Source of the DNA: Sweltsa coloradensis
Lineage: Eukaryota > Arthropoda > Insecta > Plecoptera > Chloroperlidae
Length of the DNA stretch: 64,000 nt
Direction of reading: 5' to 3'
NCBI GenBank assembly: GCA_024449915.1
Contig: JAMZAV010002043.1
Span: 1 to 64,000 of the forward strand
The stretch's first letter is position 1, and every line of letters begins with the position of its first letter. Made by a program: the position numbers and the translations under genes. Below, one piece after another: positions 52,685 to 64,000 of the stretch. Under the pieces are notes generated by a model. That model did no database searches, had not been told where the DNA came from, and worked only from the letters and a program-made list of their open reading frames with translations.

Positions 52685-55600
52685 TTGATTGCGGGTTGAT
52701 TTAGTATATTTACTGAAAATGAGTCGTCTTCTAGTTAGTTATGGTAGTTATTTTGACTTGTAACGTTTAAACTCGAGGGACTAAATGATGCTATTTGAAA
52801 TCTGAAAAAACCTGAGAGTCAATTGACTGGCAAAGGAGAGTACAATTTTGGTTAACATTATTCGTGATAATTTCTGTAGACAATATGTCAGTTTATAACT
52901 TTTCCAGATAGTTTATTAAAATACAATAGTAATTATTATGTGTTTATCCCAATATATTGATTGCGGGTTGATTTAGTATATTTATTCTAAATAGTCTTCT
53001 TCCTAAGTTAGTTATGGTAGTTATTTGACTTGTAACGTTTATCTCAGGAACTAAATTGAGGCTATTTTAAATCTGAACATTAGCAGCAAATTGACTGGCA
53101 GGAGAGTTTTAATTTGTTAACATATTTGTGATAATTTCTGTACAAAGTGTGTTAAGTTTATAACTTGTGTCCAGATAGTTTATTAAAATACAATAATATA
53201 TATGTTTTATCCCCAATAAATTGATTGCGGGTTGATTTAGTATATTTATTCTAAATGAGTCTTCTTCAAGTTAGTTATGGTAGTTATTTGACTTGTAACG
53301 TGGATCTCAGGGAACTAAATGATGCTATTTATAAATCTGAACATTAGGCAGTCAAATTGACTGCAGGGAGTTCAATTTGTTAACATATGTTGTGATAATT
53401 TCTGTACAAAGTGTGTCAAGTTTATAACTTGGTCCAGATAGTTTATTAAAATAACAATAGTAATTATATGTGTTATCCCAATAATATTGGATTGGCGGGT
53501 TGATTTAGTATATGTATTGTAAATGAGTCTTCTTCTAGTAAGTTAATGGTAGTTATTTGACTTGTAACGTTTTAACTCAGGAACTATATTATGTTTATTT
53601 TATCTGAACATTAGCAGTCATTGACTGGCAGGAGAGTAAACAATTTGTTAATATATTTCACGTGATAATTTTCTGTACAAAGTGTGTCCAAGTTTATAAC
53701 TTGTGTCCAGATATTTAACTTAAATACAATAATAATAAATATGTTTTATCCCCAATATATTGATTGAGGGATGATTTAGTATATTTTTTTTTATTCTAAT
53801 GAGTCTTCTTCTAGTTAGTTAATGGTAGTTATTTACTTGTAATCGTTTATCTCAGAGGGACTAATCTAATGTTATTTTAAATCTGAACATTGAGGAGTCA
53901 ATTGACCGGCGGAGGAGATACAATTTTTTAACATATTTCGTGATAATTCTTCTGTAAACAAAGTGATGTCACTTTATCACTTGTGTCCAGATAGTTTTCT
54001 TAAATACATAGTTATTATATTTGTTATCCCCAATATATTGATTGCGGGTTGATTAGTATATTTATTGTAAATGAGTCTTCTCTAGTTATTTATGGTAGTT
54101 TATTTGACTTGTAACGTTTTATCTCAAGGACTAAATGATGTTATTTTAATCTGAACATTAGCCGTCAATTGACTGCAGGAAGGTTAATTTGTTAACATAT
54201 TTCGTGATAATTCTGTACAAAGTGTGTTATGTTTATAACTTGTGTCCAATAGTTTATTAAAATACATAAATAATAATATGTTTTTATCCCAATAATTTAT
54301 TGCGGGTTGATTTATTATATTTATTCTAAATGAAGTCTTCTTCAAGTTAGTTTATAGGTAGTTATTTGACTGTAACGTTTATTCTCAGGGACTAAATGAG
54401 TTATTTTAAATCTGAACTTTAGCAGTCAATTGACTGGCAGGAGAGTTCAATTTGTTAACAGTGTTGTATAATTTCTGTACAAGTGTGTCAATTTATAACT
54501 GTGTCCAGATAGTTTTTTATTAAAATCCAATAGTAATTAATGTGTTATCACCCCAATATATTGATTGCGGGTGATTTAGATATTTATCTAAATAGTCTTC
54601 TTCTAGTTAGTTATGGGGTAGTTATTTGACTGTAACGTTTATCTCAGGGAACTAAATGATGATATTTTCAATCTGAACATTAGAATCCAATGGACTGCAG
54701 GAAGTACATTTGTTAACATATTTTCGTGATAATTTCCTGTACAAGTATGTCAAGTTTATAACTTGTGTCCAATAGTTTATAAAAACAATAGTAATTATAT
54801 GTGTTCTCCCCATATATTGATTGCGGGTTGATTTAGTATAATTTATGTAATAGTCTTCTTCTAGTTAGTTATGGTAGTTATTTGACTTGTAACGTTTTAA
54901 CTCTAAGGAACTATATATTGTTATTTAAATCTGACATTAGCAGTCAATTGACTGCAGGAGAGTACAATGTGGTTAATATATTTCGTGATAATTCTGTACA
55001 AAGTGTGTCAAGTTTTTATAACTTGTGTTCAGATAGTTTATTAAAATACAATAATAATAATAGTTTTTTTTCCCCAATATATTGATTGCGGTTGATTTAA
55101 GCATATTTTATTCTAAATGAGTCTTCTCTAGTTAGTTTATGTATTATTTGACTTGTACCGTTTATCTCCAGGAACTATATGTATGTTTATTTTCAATCTG
55201 AACATTAGAAGGTCAATTGACTGGCAGGAGAGTACAATTTGTTAACATATTTGTGATAATTTTCGTGTCAAGTGTGTTAAGTTTTATAACTTTGGTCCAG
55301 ATAGTTTATTAAAATACAATAGTTAATTATATGTGTTATCCCCAATATATTGATTGCGGTTAATTTAGTATATTTATTCTAAATGAGTCTTCTTCATAGT
55401 TAGTTATGGTAGTTATCTTGACTTGTCACGTTTATCTCAGAACTATATGATGTTATATTTTTTCAATCTGAACATTAGAAGTCATGACTGGCAGGGAGTA
55501 CAATTTGTTAACAATTTTGTGATAATTTCTTTACAAAGTATGTCAAGTTTATGACTTGTGTCCGATAGTTTATTAAAATACAATAGTAAATTAATATGTG

Positions 55601-55770
55601 TTTATCCCCAGTTAGTGATTGCGGTTGATTTAGTATATTTTATGTAAATGATCGTCCTTCTAGTTTAGTTATGGTAGTTATTTGACTTGTAAGGTTTAAC
55701 TCAAGGAACTAAATGATGACATTTTAAAAATCTAAACATTAGCTTAATTGACTGGCAGGTGGCTAGTTTA
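52685..55770. repeat. Satellite array, about 265-bp unit, about 11.6 copies
   Basis: Units start at ATTGATTGCGGGTTGATTTA, near 52,685, 52,957, 53,221, 53,484, 53,757, 54,040, 54,296, 54,560, 54,822, 55,080, 55,352 and 55,615. Within each unit follow GAGTCTTCTTCTAGTTAGTT, TATTTGACTTGTAACGTTTA, AGCAGTCAATTGACTGGCAG and GTGATAATTTCTGTACAAAG. The last unit is cut after the AGCxxTCAATTGACTGGC block. Units differ mainly by one-base indels. AGTCAATTGACT is a perfect palindrome in the unit. No coding. Confidence 0.92.
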
Positions 55771-55779
55771 ATCTATGTC

Positions 55780-56740
55780 TGATGTAAAGTTTATTCTAGA
55801 CTGTTGTCTACTTATTTAACTCTCGGCAATTACCAGTAATTTTCACTAACAATCTTTTAATATACTAAAAACACATTAAAAATTAATTTTTCTGCCTTAT
55901 TAGGTGCATTAGATATTGCAACTAATACAGCATTTTTATAAAAAATTGTCGTAGAATTACAACTGTACATAAGCTTTTGGTGTACCATCAGCTTTTGTAA
56001 ATACTGTGTTTGGTGAGTTTACTTTCATTTACATACAACACTTCGTATTTTCGCATAAACTGCAACATATAAAGTAAAATTAACTACAACAAATGCAGTT
56101 TTTTACGAATCTTTTTTTTACAGTGAAGGAGCGGCTGCGTTGAATTCAACTTTCGAGAATATTCACGCCTCAGTACAAGATTGCAAAGACAAAGAATGTC
56201 TGTTCCATCATCCATGTCCGCGGGGGTTATACAAGATGTGCGCTAACCACACAGAATAGAAACGATGCTCATTAGCTTGCAATTTAAAAAAATAATTTTA
56301 AAGCCACCCAATATTCAGAAACCAAAAACATTCTAACCGAGGGTAATACGGTACCCGTAGGGCCTGACTGGACTACACTAAACTTTATGGTCAAACCAAG
56401 CCTGCCTACATATGCAAATACATTGCAATGTAACTATAAATAAAAGAACGAAACAAAATAGTGTAAAATATTCGGTATTTAAAAGAATGAATTTTATTAT
56501 TTTAAATTCGAGGCGATCTATTTGCGATTTGTTGTTGTTGTTGTTGTTGTTGAAGAATTAACATTTTGATTTCATTCATCAGTAAATGCATGGTGGACAT
56601 CATCAACGAATTCAAGCGATTTTTATTTTTATTTTTATTTTTTTTTGCTAATTGGAGACGTTGGTATAACGTTATTATATGCGCTATTGGTTGGTTTTAT
56701 TTTTCAATACATTGCACTTATCCCAAATACCATTTTGCTA
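55780..56740. other. AT-rich flank with CACTGTAAAAA-type end and GTT repeat
   Basis: 56,085-56,135 contains AAATGCAGTTTTTTACGAAT and TTTTTTTACAGTG, the reverse complement of the left edge of the repeat at 13,525. A (GTT)n run lies at 56,528-56,550. No gene is supported; the frame at 56,566-56,850 runs into G-rich repeat DNA. Confidence 0.45.
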
Positions 56741-56744
56741 ACGC

Positions 56745-58500
56745 ACTTTTTGGGGGGCCCGATTTTGGGGGGGCCGAAAGGGGCGTTTCCCCACACCGGG
56801 GCGGCCGACTCGGCGACGTACGCGACCGGAATTTATTTGGGATTTTTTAGTAAAAATACACTCGCACTGTGGGGCCGACGACTTAAAAACATTTTTGGAT
56901 TTTCACCTCGGCAAATTCGGGCTGCTTGGCCCAAAAAAAGAGGGAGCAAAACGGGGGCCCGACGGGGCGCCCAAAGTACGCGCGAAAACCCGCTCGGCGC
57001 CGGCCCCCGTCGGGGGCGCTCACGCGTCGCGACGAAAAACACCTTTTGACCTTTTGACCCATTCCTTCGTTTGGCCGTGGCGACGTTGAACATACGACTG
57101 AAAAAATATCGTGTATTTTCGTGAAAATTTTGGGGAAAACAATTCGGCGTTGCAAGCAATTTACTACAAAAAAAAATTTTGTTTTTTTTTCCCCCCACGT
57201 CACCTATAAAGGGATGAATGTTTATCACCCTATCGACGAAAAATGAAATATTATTTTCACGTTTTCAAACGGGGGCCCCCCAACAAAATTTCCCGTTCCG
57301 AAATTTTTTTTAAAATTTTCGGTAAACTATAGAGTTTTGGGTTTTTGGGATTTTGAAAGCTTAGAGACGGTCGCACGAGAGGGTGGAAAAAATTGCCCGG
57401 GAAATTCCCCCCAATAACCGAAAAAAAAAATGAAAAAATCGTTTTTTTTTTTATTGCAATTTTAAAAATGTTCAAAAGTCGAATTTTTAAGGGTTTCCCA
57501 AAAAAAAAAAATTCGATTTTAAAAACCCCGGGAGGGATTATGCTACATGGTTAAAATATTTTGGGACCGGGAATCGAACCCTTTAAAGGTGCAATGTTGA
57601 ATCCGAGGGGAACGTCCGTTTTGATGTCTACTCTCGCCTTGAGGGGCCAAAATTCATTGTAAAAAATTTTTTTTACAAAAATTTAAAATTGCAGCGTACA
57701 CTGCACGGGGACCATCCTCTACAACGTTTATAACACACTTGGTACTTGGTTACTATGGAAAGGGGTTTGTCTCTCTAAAAAGTACCGGGGTGTACATATT
57801 TTTTCAAAAATTGAATTTTCGTTTCCAGGAACGCAAAAAAAAACGGGCCCAAATGGGGCCCAAAAAAAATTTTTTTTTATACTATAAAAATAGCTAAAAG
57901 AGGGGGGGCAATCGTTTAGACAATTTTAGCTCTTCTTTTTTACCCCTAGTGGGCGAAAAATAATGGGAAATCGTTTTCACGTTTCCTGGCACGATTTCGC
58001 CCCAAAAAAATGCCCACTTTCCAGTTCCCTCATAGAGCATTTTTTGGGGAAAAAACCCAAAAAATATTCCCCGGAAAGCAGGGGGCCCTGTACCTACATC
58101 TCGATAAAAAACATTTTTGGGGTTTGTGACTTCGCACGTGTTTTTTCCTTTACACGATAATCACTGTGTAGTTGTTGAAAAAATGTTTTATTATTTTCTT
58201 CTATTGCATGCTTTTTGTAAATGCCCTAAAACGGGCCCTTTTTTCGACTTTTTATGTCCAAAAACAAGTTGGCTAAAAAAATAAATAAATTTTTTAATTT
58301 TAAAAAAAAATTTACTTCACTCATTTTTTCGAAGGTCCTGAGCGCCAAAATTCATTTAAAAATTAATTTGAAATTCAAAAACGTCAAATAAATTATTATT
58401 TTTTTAACTTTTACATGCTAAGGTTTTTATGGACGAGGGGAAATAATATTCGTAGTGAAATCAATTACCCAAAGTGTTGCTAAATGTGTGCACATCCCCC
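56745..58500. other. Homopolymer-rich, G-run and A-run rich DNA
   Basis: The character changes abruptly at about 56,745: runs such as GGGGGGCCC, AAAAAAA, TTTTTTT and CCCGGGCCC dominate. The open frames here occur on both strands at once and reflect the run-rich composition. I see no gene. At 57,565-57,580 GGGAATCGAACCC resembles a minus-strand tRNA B-box, without the rest of a tRNA. Confidence 0.6.
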
Positions 58501-61100
58501 CATCCAGAAAAGGCGCGAATTGGGGGGCTGGGGGGGGAAGCACTAGCAGTTTAAAATCTGGGCCCGAAAAACGCGTCGGGCCATCCAAATTTGTTTTGGT
58601 AAACTTTTTTTAATCTCGTAAAGGGGGGGGGGGGGGGGGGGGGGGGAAACAACGAGACAGTTCGATGAACAGGGTATAATGACACGACATAGTTTTTTGG
58701 GGGAGGGGGAGGGGGGGTTATTAAATACTAAACCTTGAATTTGATGAAATTTTAAACTTTTTTCCTTTTGCTCCCCAATTACGTCAGGGGGGCGCCCCCC
58801 AAGGAATCCAAGAAATTCTTTGATGGGGATCGCGTAAAGCGACGGCATCATTCGGTCAGGACCACAGAGCCCGTGGGGCGAGTATTTATTTCAATCATGC
58901 ATGAGTCATCATCGTATAACATCGATCGTGTAGAACTGCTTTGGGTCATGTTTAAAAACGTGGAGGCCTTGGGTGGGCAGTGAGCACACAGGCAGAAAAC
59001 TTTTCAACGCCGAGGGAATCATGAAGGGAAAAAATAACAGCAGACCCAACGTTTGCTTATTTGGGGGGGGGGGGGGGGGAAAATTGACTTCGTTTTTTTT
59101 ATTTAATTAAGGAAACCTTTAATTCGTTGAAATTTAAAAGAACCCATTTTTAAGAAAACAAAGGAGCCGCGCCAACATCCAAAAATTTCGGGCGTTTACC
59201 CTAACCCGCAATGACACAGTGTGGGGGGGGGGGGGGGGGGGGGGGTGGTTTTGGAAATGGAATTAATACATTTCTCAATTTTTCAAGTCTTTTGACGAAA
59301 TTTATGTTAAAATACCAAAAATTTCCGTGTGATGGCCAAGATGGGGGGTTATGAACAAAATGGGTGGGGAGGGGGGAGTAAAGTCGTATTTTCCATACAT
59401 AACCTTAAATAATTAGTGAAATTTATTAATTTTTTTTGGTTTTTGCTCTTTAAAATTATGCACGGGGGCTGCGTGAAAGGCATCGATTTTCGAACTGTTT
59501 TAAATAGACGGAAAATTACACATTTAGGGGGGGGGGGGGGAGGGGATTTTGGAAAGGGAAAATTAAATCTTTGATCAGTATCTTAAAAGCCTTTTGCAGA
59601 AATTATGTTTAATCCCGGGGATTTCCGTCGGAGGGGCCATAATGAGGGTATAAAGGGTGGGGGGGGGAAAAGGGGGGGGGGGGGTTAAGTCTAGTTTTCA
59701 GTACATAACAACACATAGGGATGCGGGACGGCAAAAAACGTACGATTAAAATTTTTTCACTGGAAAATTGACGTTTTTTTGACCCAGGGCTACTGCATCC
59801 TTTTGGGGTGCCAAAGGGGAAAATTTTGGATTTAAAATTTTTTTTCTTTTTCTTTTTTCCCCAAACCGAAACGTCAGCGGGCCCGGGCCCAAAAAATTTA
59901 TATCAGGATCTGTAAATTTAGACGTGTGCAAAAAATTTCTTTAAATTTCTCAAAAAGTGGTTGGTCTTTTTGGGGGGGATCAAAAAAACATTTCTTTTCG
60001 TCATCATCGGGCAGTTCTTCTCCGATCCGGGCCATCCTGGGCTCTCGGAACCGGGCTGACGAGGCTAATTTTTTCGTTGCCCGGGGAAAAGCGCCCCCGG
60101 AAAATGGCTTTCCCGGAAAAAACCGGAAAAAAAGTAAAAAATTGTCCATTTGCAAAAATTTTTTTCCACAATGTTTCAAAGGTCGGCGAGTCCGTTAGTT
60201 TTTCGGAAAATCTTTGGGTATATTTGGGAAAATCCAAAAAATTATTTTTTGTTATTTTCTTTTGCAATTGTTGTCCATCTCCCCATTTCGGACCTGGGAA
60301 CCGGAGTCGACGCGATATTTTGGCGTCCCGGATAAACCCGGAAAAAAAAACAGTGGTTTCCAAAATCAAAAAATGTTTTTTTTAAAAAGTGTTCAGGAGG
60401 CAAAGGGGAGACCGAAAACGTCGTGCAAAAATCGAACGTCTATTTTGGGAAATCCAAAAAAAAATTTCTTTTCTCAAACTCGGGCAATTGTGGGGGGGTT
60501 TAGGAAAAGGGAAAATTTTACATTTTATCAACTCTTTCCCGCTTTTGGCGGAAACAGGTTAATACCAGCATTTTCCCTTGTATGGGAGCGTCGTGCAAAA
60601 TCAAACGTCATTTTTTGGGAAAACAAAATAACTTTCTTTTTCCAAAAATGGCAATTGTAAAGGGGGGGGGGGCAGATTTGGAAAAGGTAATTAATACGTT
60701 TTTTATCAACATCTTCCACTTTTTTCGGAAAAATAAGTTTAAACCCAAATTTTCCCTCGTGATGGGCCTGATGTGGGTATATATGGTGGGGGAGGGGGAA
60801 AAAAGGGGGGTGGAGTAGTCCAAAGCGTGTCCAAAACGAACGTCAATTTTTGGAAACCCAAAAACCTTTCTTTTCTCAACAACTAGGGAAATTGGGGGGG
60901 GGGGGGGGGATTTTTTAAAGGGAAAAAATACATTTTTTTTTAAAACTTTCCCCTTTTTGCGGAAACTAGGTTTACAGTATTTCCGTCGTGTGGGCCAAAA
61001 TGAGGGTTTAAAATGAAGTGGGGGTGGGAGGAGGGAGAAAGTCGAGTTTTCTATACAAAACCTTTTAAAAATTTGGTGAAATTTTTGAAATCTTTTCGGT
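58500..61100. repeat. Degenerate G-rich tandem repeat, about 170-300-bp units
   Basis: A unit starting with a G-run then (G)ATTTTGGAAA.GG.AAATTAATACAT recurs at about 59,222, 59,526, 60,493, 60,662 and 60,895, with a weaker copy near 58,621. It continues through CCTTTTTGCGGAAA..AGGTTTA, ATTTCCGTCGTGTGGGCC, AATGAGGGT and AAGTCGAGTTTTC.ATACA. Three units also share CGTGCAAAATC.AACGTC ahead of the G-run (60,420, 60,590, 60,825). Divergence is high and indel-rich. No gene. Confidence 0.7.
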
Positions 61101-62060
61101 TTTGCTCTTTCCAAAGACTCCAGGGCCGCGACCAAGCTAGGGCGGTCAAAAATCCAGGGGGGGGACCCCGGGGGGGGTTTGGGGTGGGCCCCCCCGGGGT
61201 CCAGGGCAGTGCCTTACGGGGCCCAGGGGGGGAGACCCGCGGGGGGTTGGGGGGCCCAGCCCCCGATCAATAATAAAGCAAAATAATAAATGTCGAATAG
61301 CACAGGGGGTTTGGGGGCGTTGCCTTCGACGGGGTCCCGTGGGGAGCCCCGGGAAGGGTTGGGGTTTCTGGCCCCCCATACAAGAATAAGGGCAAAAAAA
61401 ACAACAAACACGACGGGACCGCGGGACGGAAAAAAAAAAAAAAACGTTGGGATTATTTGCTGGGAAATTGATGGGGCTTTTAGTCTTGACCCAGGCAAAC
61501 CCACCCTTTTTGGGGGGGCCAAAGGGATTTGGAATTTTGAAAAATTTTTTATTTTTTTTTTTTTTGTCGAACCAAACATCAGCGGGCCGGTTCCAAAACG
61601 TAGTCAGGGGTATATCAAATTTTTGGGCGTGTTTGCAAAAATTCCTTTTAATTTCTCAAAAAAGTGGGTTTGGGTTTTTGGGGGATCCCAAAAAAACCCT
61701 TACTTATCGTCTTAAATCGGGCAGTTCTTCTCCGTCCGGGCCATCTTGGGCTCTGCAGAACCGGGGCCGACAAAGGCCAATTTTCCGTGTCCGATTATTC
61801 GGGGGGGGAATTTCGGTTTTGAAATATTTTTATTTTTGGTTTTTCGCGACCAAACACGTCAGCAACCGGGTCCAAAAAAAGAGTCAGGGTAATCAATTTA
61901 AGACATGTGTAAAATTCTTTGATTTCTCAAAAAAATGGGTTGGTCATTTGGGCTTAAAAACCATTTCTTTTTTGTCTAATCGGGCAGTTCTTCTCCGATC
62001 CTTGCCATCTTGGGGTCTACAAACCGGACCGACAAAACCAATTTTTCGGGGGCCCCCCCC
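59760..62060. repeat. Second tandem/dispersed unit type, about 270-320 bp
   Basis: Three copies at about 59,760-60,090, 61,470-61,790 and 61,790-62,060 share AAACGTCAGCGGGCC, TTTCTCAAAAAGTGG, TCGGGCAGTTCTTCTCCGAT and GGGCCATCTTGGGCTCT. The last two copies are directly adjacent. The copies interleave with the G-run units of the preceding entry, so the region is a composite array. Frames crossing it (for example 61,447-62,241) are not genes. Confidence 0.7.
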
Positions 62061-63000
62061 CCAAAAACGTCCCGGAAAATTTTTGGGGTTTTTGGGAAAA
62101 AATTTGGAAAAAACGGAATTGTCTTTTTTCAAAAATTTTTATCACACAATGTTTCGGAGGCCCCAAAACGAGTACGGAAGTGTACCGGGAAAAAATTTTT
62201 GGTTATTTTTTTGGGGAAATCCAAAACATTTATTTTCTTAAAAATCCCGGGGAATGCTTTTCTGATTGGGGCCTCATGGACACTACGGAACCCGGGCGGC
62301 TGGGGACTACATTTTGGCGCCCGGAAAAGCGTCCCGGGAAAAAATTTTTTACCGGAATTTTACAAAAAGGGGCAATATCTGTACACTGGTCTATTTTGAC
62401 CTACGGGAAAAGGGCGGACGGGGGCCCTATTTTACGTCAGGAAAAGCATATCGGAAAAAATGTTTTCCCGAGTTTTTCGATAAATGCACAGTACTCCCAT
62501 CTGGTCCATTCGGGCTCTGCTAATCCCCGCGGAAAGAGGGAAAGATTTGGACATCCGTCAAGTGTCCGGAAAAACTTATGCCCGGATTTTAAAAATTACT
62601 TATTGGGACATTAGGTCTATTTTGGACTATACAAACCGCGCGGATGGGGTAACATTTAGACTACCAAAAAATTCCCAAAGGAGGCCCTTTTGTAGCTAGG
62701 GCATTTTACGTCGATCGGCTCAATCTTGGGCTTATGGAATCGGGAACAAGGCAAACTTTCCGTACCAAAAAATAGTCCCAGAAAAATTTTTTTTCCCGGA
62801 AATTTACAATTTTGCGTAAAATTGACCTTGATTTCAATTTTTTTTTTAAAGCTTTGGTGCGGGGCAGATTTGGGGGGGCGACCGAAAGTGTCCCCCGGAA
62901 AAAAAGTTGTCCCATATCTTCGGGAATAACGAAAAACCCAATACGCAAACTACCGTCGCGGCCGTCGCGGGCCCATTCTCGAGTTTTTCGCGCGCGAGGT
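62060..63000. other. Continuation of run-rich repeat-like DNA
   Basis: Motifs such as CGTCCCGGAAAAATTTTT, TACCGGGAAAAAATTTTTGG and GTCAGGAAAAGCATATCGG recur loosely, suggesting further degenerate units. The composition returns to ordinary AT-rich DNA near 63,050. No gene. Confidence 0.5.
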
Positions 63001-63215
63001 TTTTTAACTACGAGGTATTCAAGTAGAGGTTTTCCATTCCTCCCCGCAGCGGCTTTCAAGCCGCGCGTAAGCGCGACTTATATAATTGTAGTTCTGTATT
63101 GAGCACCTTCGAAAAGTGTTGAAGTAAGCACTTCATTTTAATGTTTTCTTTATACATTTCCCGCAATAGTGGACGCTCCTCCTAGCCCTCAACCACAACG
63201 GGAAGAAACATCTAC

Positions 63216-63365
63216 CTTGATCATTCCCTTCTCGAGCAGAACGTCCACGGTGGTGGGGGAGTTGCACGGACTTCGGGGGAGTCCCAGGTCCTCGTCGTCC
63301 TCGCTCGTGTCTCCTCGGCCATGTCCGCCGCCGCGACGCCTGCGCACGGCGTCGAACAGTTCCGC
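63216..63365 (-). CDS. Coding exon, 50 codons, gene not recognised
   Basis: The minus strand has GTTTGTTTGCTTCCAG as acceptor, then exactly 150 open bases in phase 0, then AAG|GTAGAT as donor. The peptide starts AELFDAVRRRRGGGHGRG, continues DTSEDDEDLGLPRSPCNSPT and ends VLLEKGMIK. It is GC-rich with a varied codon set, unlike the surrounding repeats. The acidic SEDDED stretch followed by a Pro/Ser-rich segment looks like a disordered linker in a regulatory protein, but I do not recognise the family. Phase 0 at both borders fits the exon upstream at 63,633-63,765, with a 267-bp intron. The next exon must lie to the left, probably beyond the repeat arrays. Confidence 0.7.
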
Positions 63366-63632
63366 CTGGAAGCAAACAAACGCACGACTTTCTTTTAAAA
63401 CAAAACCCTCACAATCTTTAGATTGGGGATGATAAGCGAGCCAGCACAATTTGCGAGACAAAATTTTAAAGTTTTTGTTTAAAAAATGTTTTTTTAAGTC
63501 TGTTGCTCGACAAGGATCACTTTGGAAGCTCATCGTTTGACCTAAAAGGGTTACTGTTTGCACCGAAATGTCAAGTAAGAATATGTGTAGGCCTATAGAG
63601 CGATCAGAGCACATTTTACAAATAGTGCTTAC

Positions 63633-63765
63633 CTTCTTTAGTAACTGACCGTTAATATGCCACCAAGTAGGTAATTTGTAGTAATTATTTCCCAAGCTTG
63701 TGTAGGGGTCAATACTTGCATGAATATAATCTGATCGCGCCATGCACTCATCCTTTATAAACCAC
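63633..63765 (-). CDS. Coding exon upstream of 63,216-63,365
   Basis: On the minus strand this frame ends at CTAAAGAAG|GTAAGC, a strong donor in phase 0, matching the phase of the next exon's acceptor. The peptide contains WFIKDECMARSDYIH, YTSLGNNYYKLPTWWHINGQ and LLKK at the junction. The 5' limit is uncertain: GGGAG|GTGG at 63,765 is one possible acceptor, the frame stays open further upstream, and the ATG at 63,743 could instead be the start codon. Aromatic-rich, well-ordered sequence suggests a folded domain. The family is not recognised. The gene enters from the right edge of the window. Confidence 0.6.
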
Positions 63766-63779
63766 CTCCCAAAATTTTC

Positions 63780-64000
63780 ATTTTTGGGGTGAAAATTTGA
63801 GATCGAAAAGTGATCCGGAATGTATTTGAAATTAACTTGATTTGCCGATCAAGCAAATTTTCAAATTAACATTTACCATTAAAAATTAAGCTAAAGACAT
63901 TCCCACATATAATAATAATAATAATCTCTCTCCTCCCTCTCCCCCCCCTACACGAATAACCAAACGGCTCCCCAAGGCTCAACGGATCGTTCTCATGTGC
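63780..64000. other. Window end, probable intron or upstream exon part
   Basis: The minus-strand frame of the preceding exon stays open to about 63,860. Further right are (AAT)n at 63,910-63,925 and a CT/C-rich stretch at 63,926-63,950. No further exon can be supported in the remaining bases. Confidence 0.4.

Noticed and set aside
56645..57049. 134-codon frame with a hydrophobic start
   Set aside because: The hydrophobic part comes from a T-rich tract and the rest from G-run repeats; open frames on the other strand overlap it.
61447..62241. Longest open frame in the window (264 codons)
   Set aside because: It crosses two adjacent copies of a degenerate tandem repeat rich in homopolymers, has overlapping open frames, and shows no domain-like composition.

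Overview
The window looks like intron-dominated, AT-rich nuclear DNA of an invertebrate animal. The reasons are metazoan-style GT-AG exon candidates, a Penelope-like retroelement with a hammerhead-type motif, hAT-type and Helentron-type DNA transposons, tRNA-derived SINEs, satellites, and no long bacterial-style reading frames. The exact lineage cannot be read from the sequence. One core promoter (TATAAAA followed by TCAGT) has the arthropod-favoured initiator, which is only a hint. Frequent one-base differences in homopolymer runs between repeat copies suggest that part of the window comes from long reads of limited accuracy, so reading frames should be treated with care.

Host genes. The only convincing host gene lies at the right edge on the minus strand: two phase-compatible exons (about 63,765-63,633 and 63,365-63,216) with GT-AG borders. 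Weaker exon candidates lie at 10,737-10,834 (minus), 22,759-22,953 (plus) and 40,385-40,570 (plus). Almost everything else is transposon-derived or unidentified intergenic or intronic sequence.

Layout. 1-3,517: mostly unidentified. 3,526-5,071: a hAT-type element with a perfect 8-bp target duplication and a Helentron-like copy nested inside. 5,080-17,200: unidentified AT-rich DNA with a perfect-looking hairpin at 6,629-6,708 and a diverged repeat near 13.5-14.1 kb. 17,210-19,000: a Helentron-like copy, a (TAA)n tract, duplicated tRNA-like blocks and a 41-bp triplicate. 18,996-21,743: a tRNA-derived SINE flanked by a 15-bp direct repeat and split by a 2.5-kb TA-flanked inverted-repeat element. 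23,375-23,460: a hammerhead-type motif typical of Penelope-like elements. 23,627-23,918: a foldback element. 24,177-37,395: one Helentron-like copy split in two by a 12.64-kb palindromic element (24,592-37,234). 37,424-39,201: more Helentron-like copies, one of them palindromic. 40-48 kb: host-like sequence with three more Helentron-like copies. 48,201-49,292: a hAT-type element carrying another copy. 49,695-50,190: tRNA-like repeats. 50,400-51,735: a decayed Penelope-like reverse transcriptase split by a hAT-type MITE with a near-perfect 8-bp duplication. 52,685-55,770: a satellite of about 265 bp per unit. 56,745-63,000: G-run and A-run rich degenerate tandem repeats. 63,000-64,000: the exons.

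The best candidate for something undescribed is the 12.64-kb element. It is two mirror-image arms of about 6.3 kb around a spacer of about 36 bp. Each arm carries, from terminus to centre, a TATA-driven small gene (about 136 codons, possibly PC4-like), an array of about sixteen 80-115-bp units, and an oppositely oriented second gene (about 262 codons, unrecognised). Its flanks are the two complementary halves of a single Helentron-like copy. That argues for real insertion of a long-inverted-repeat element and against a chimeric read.
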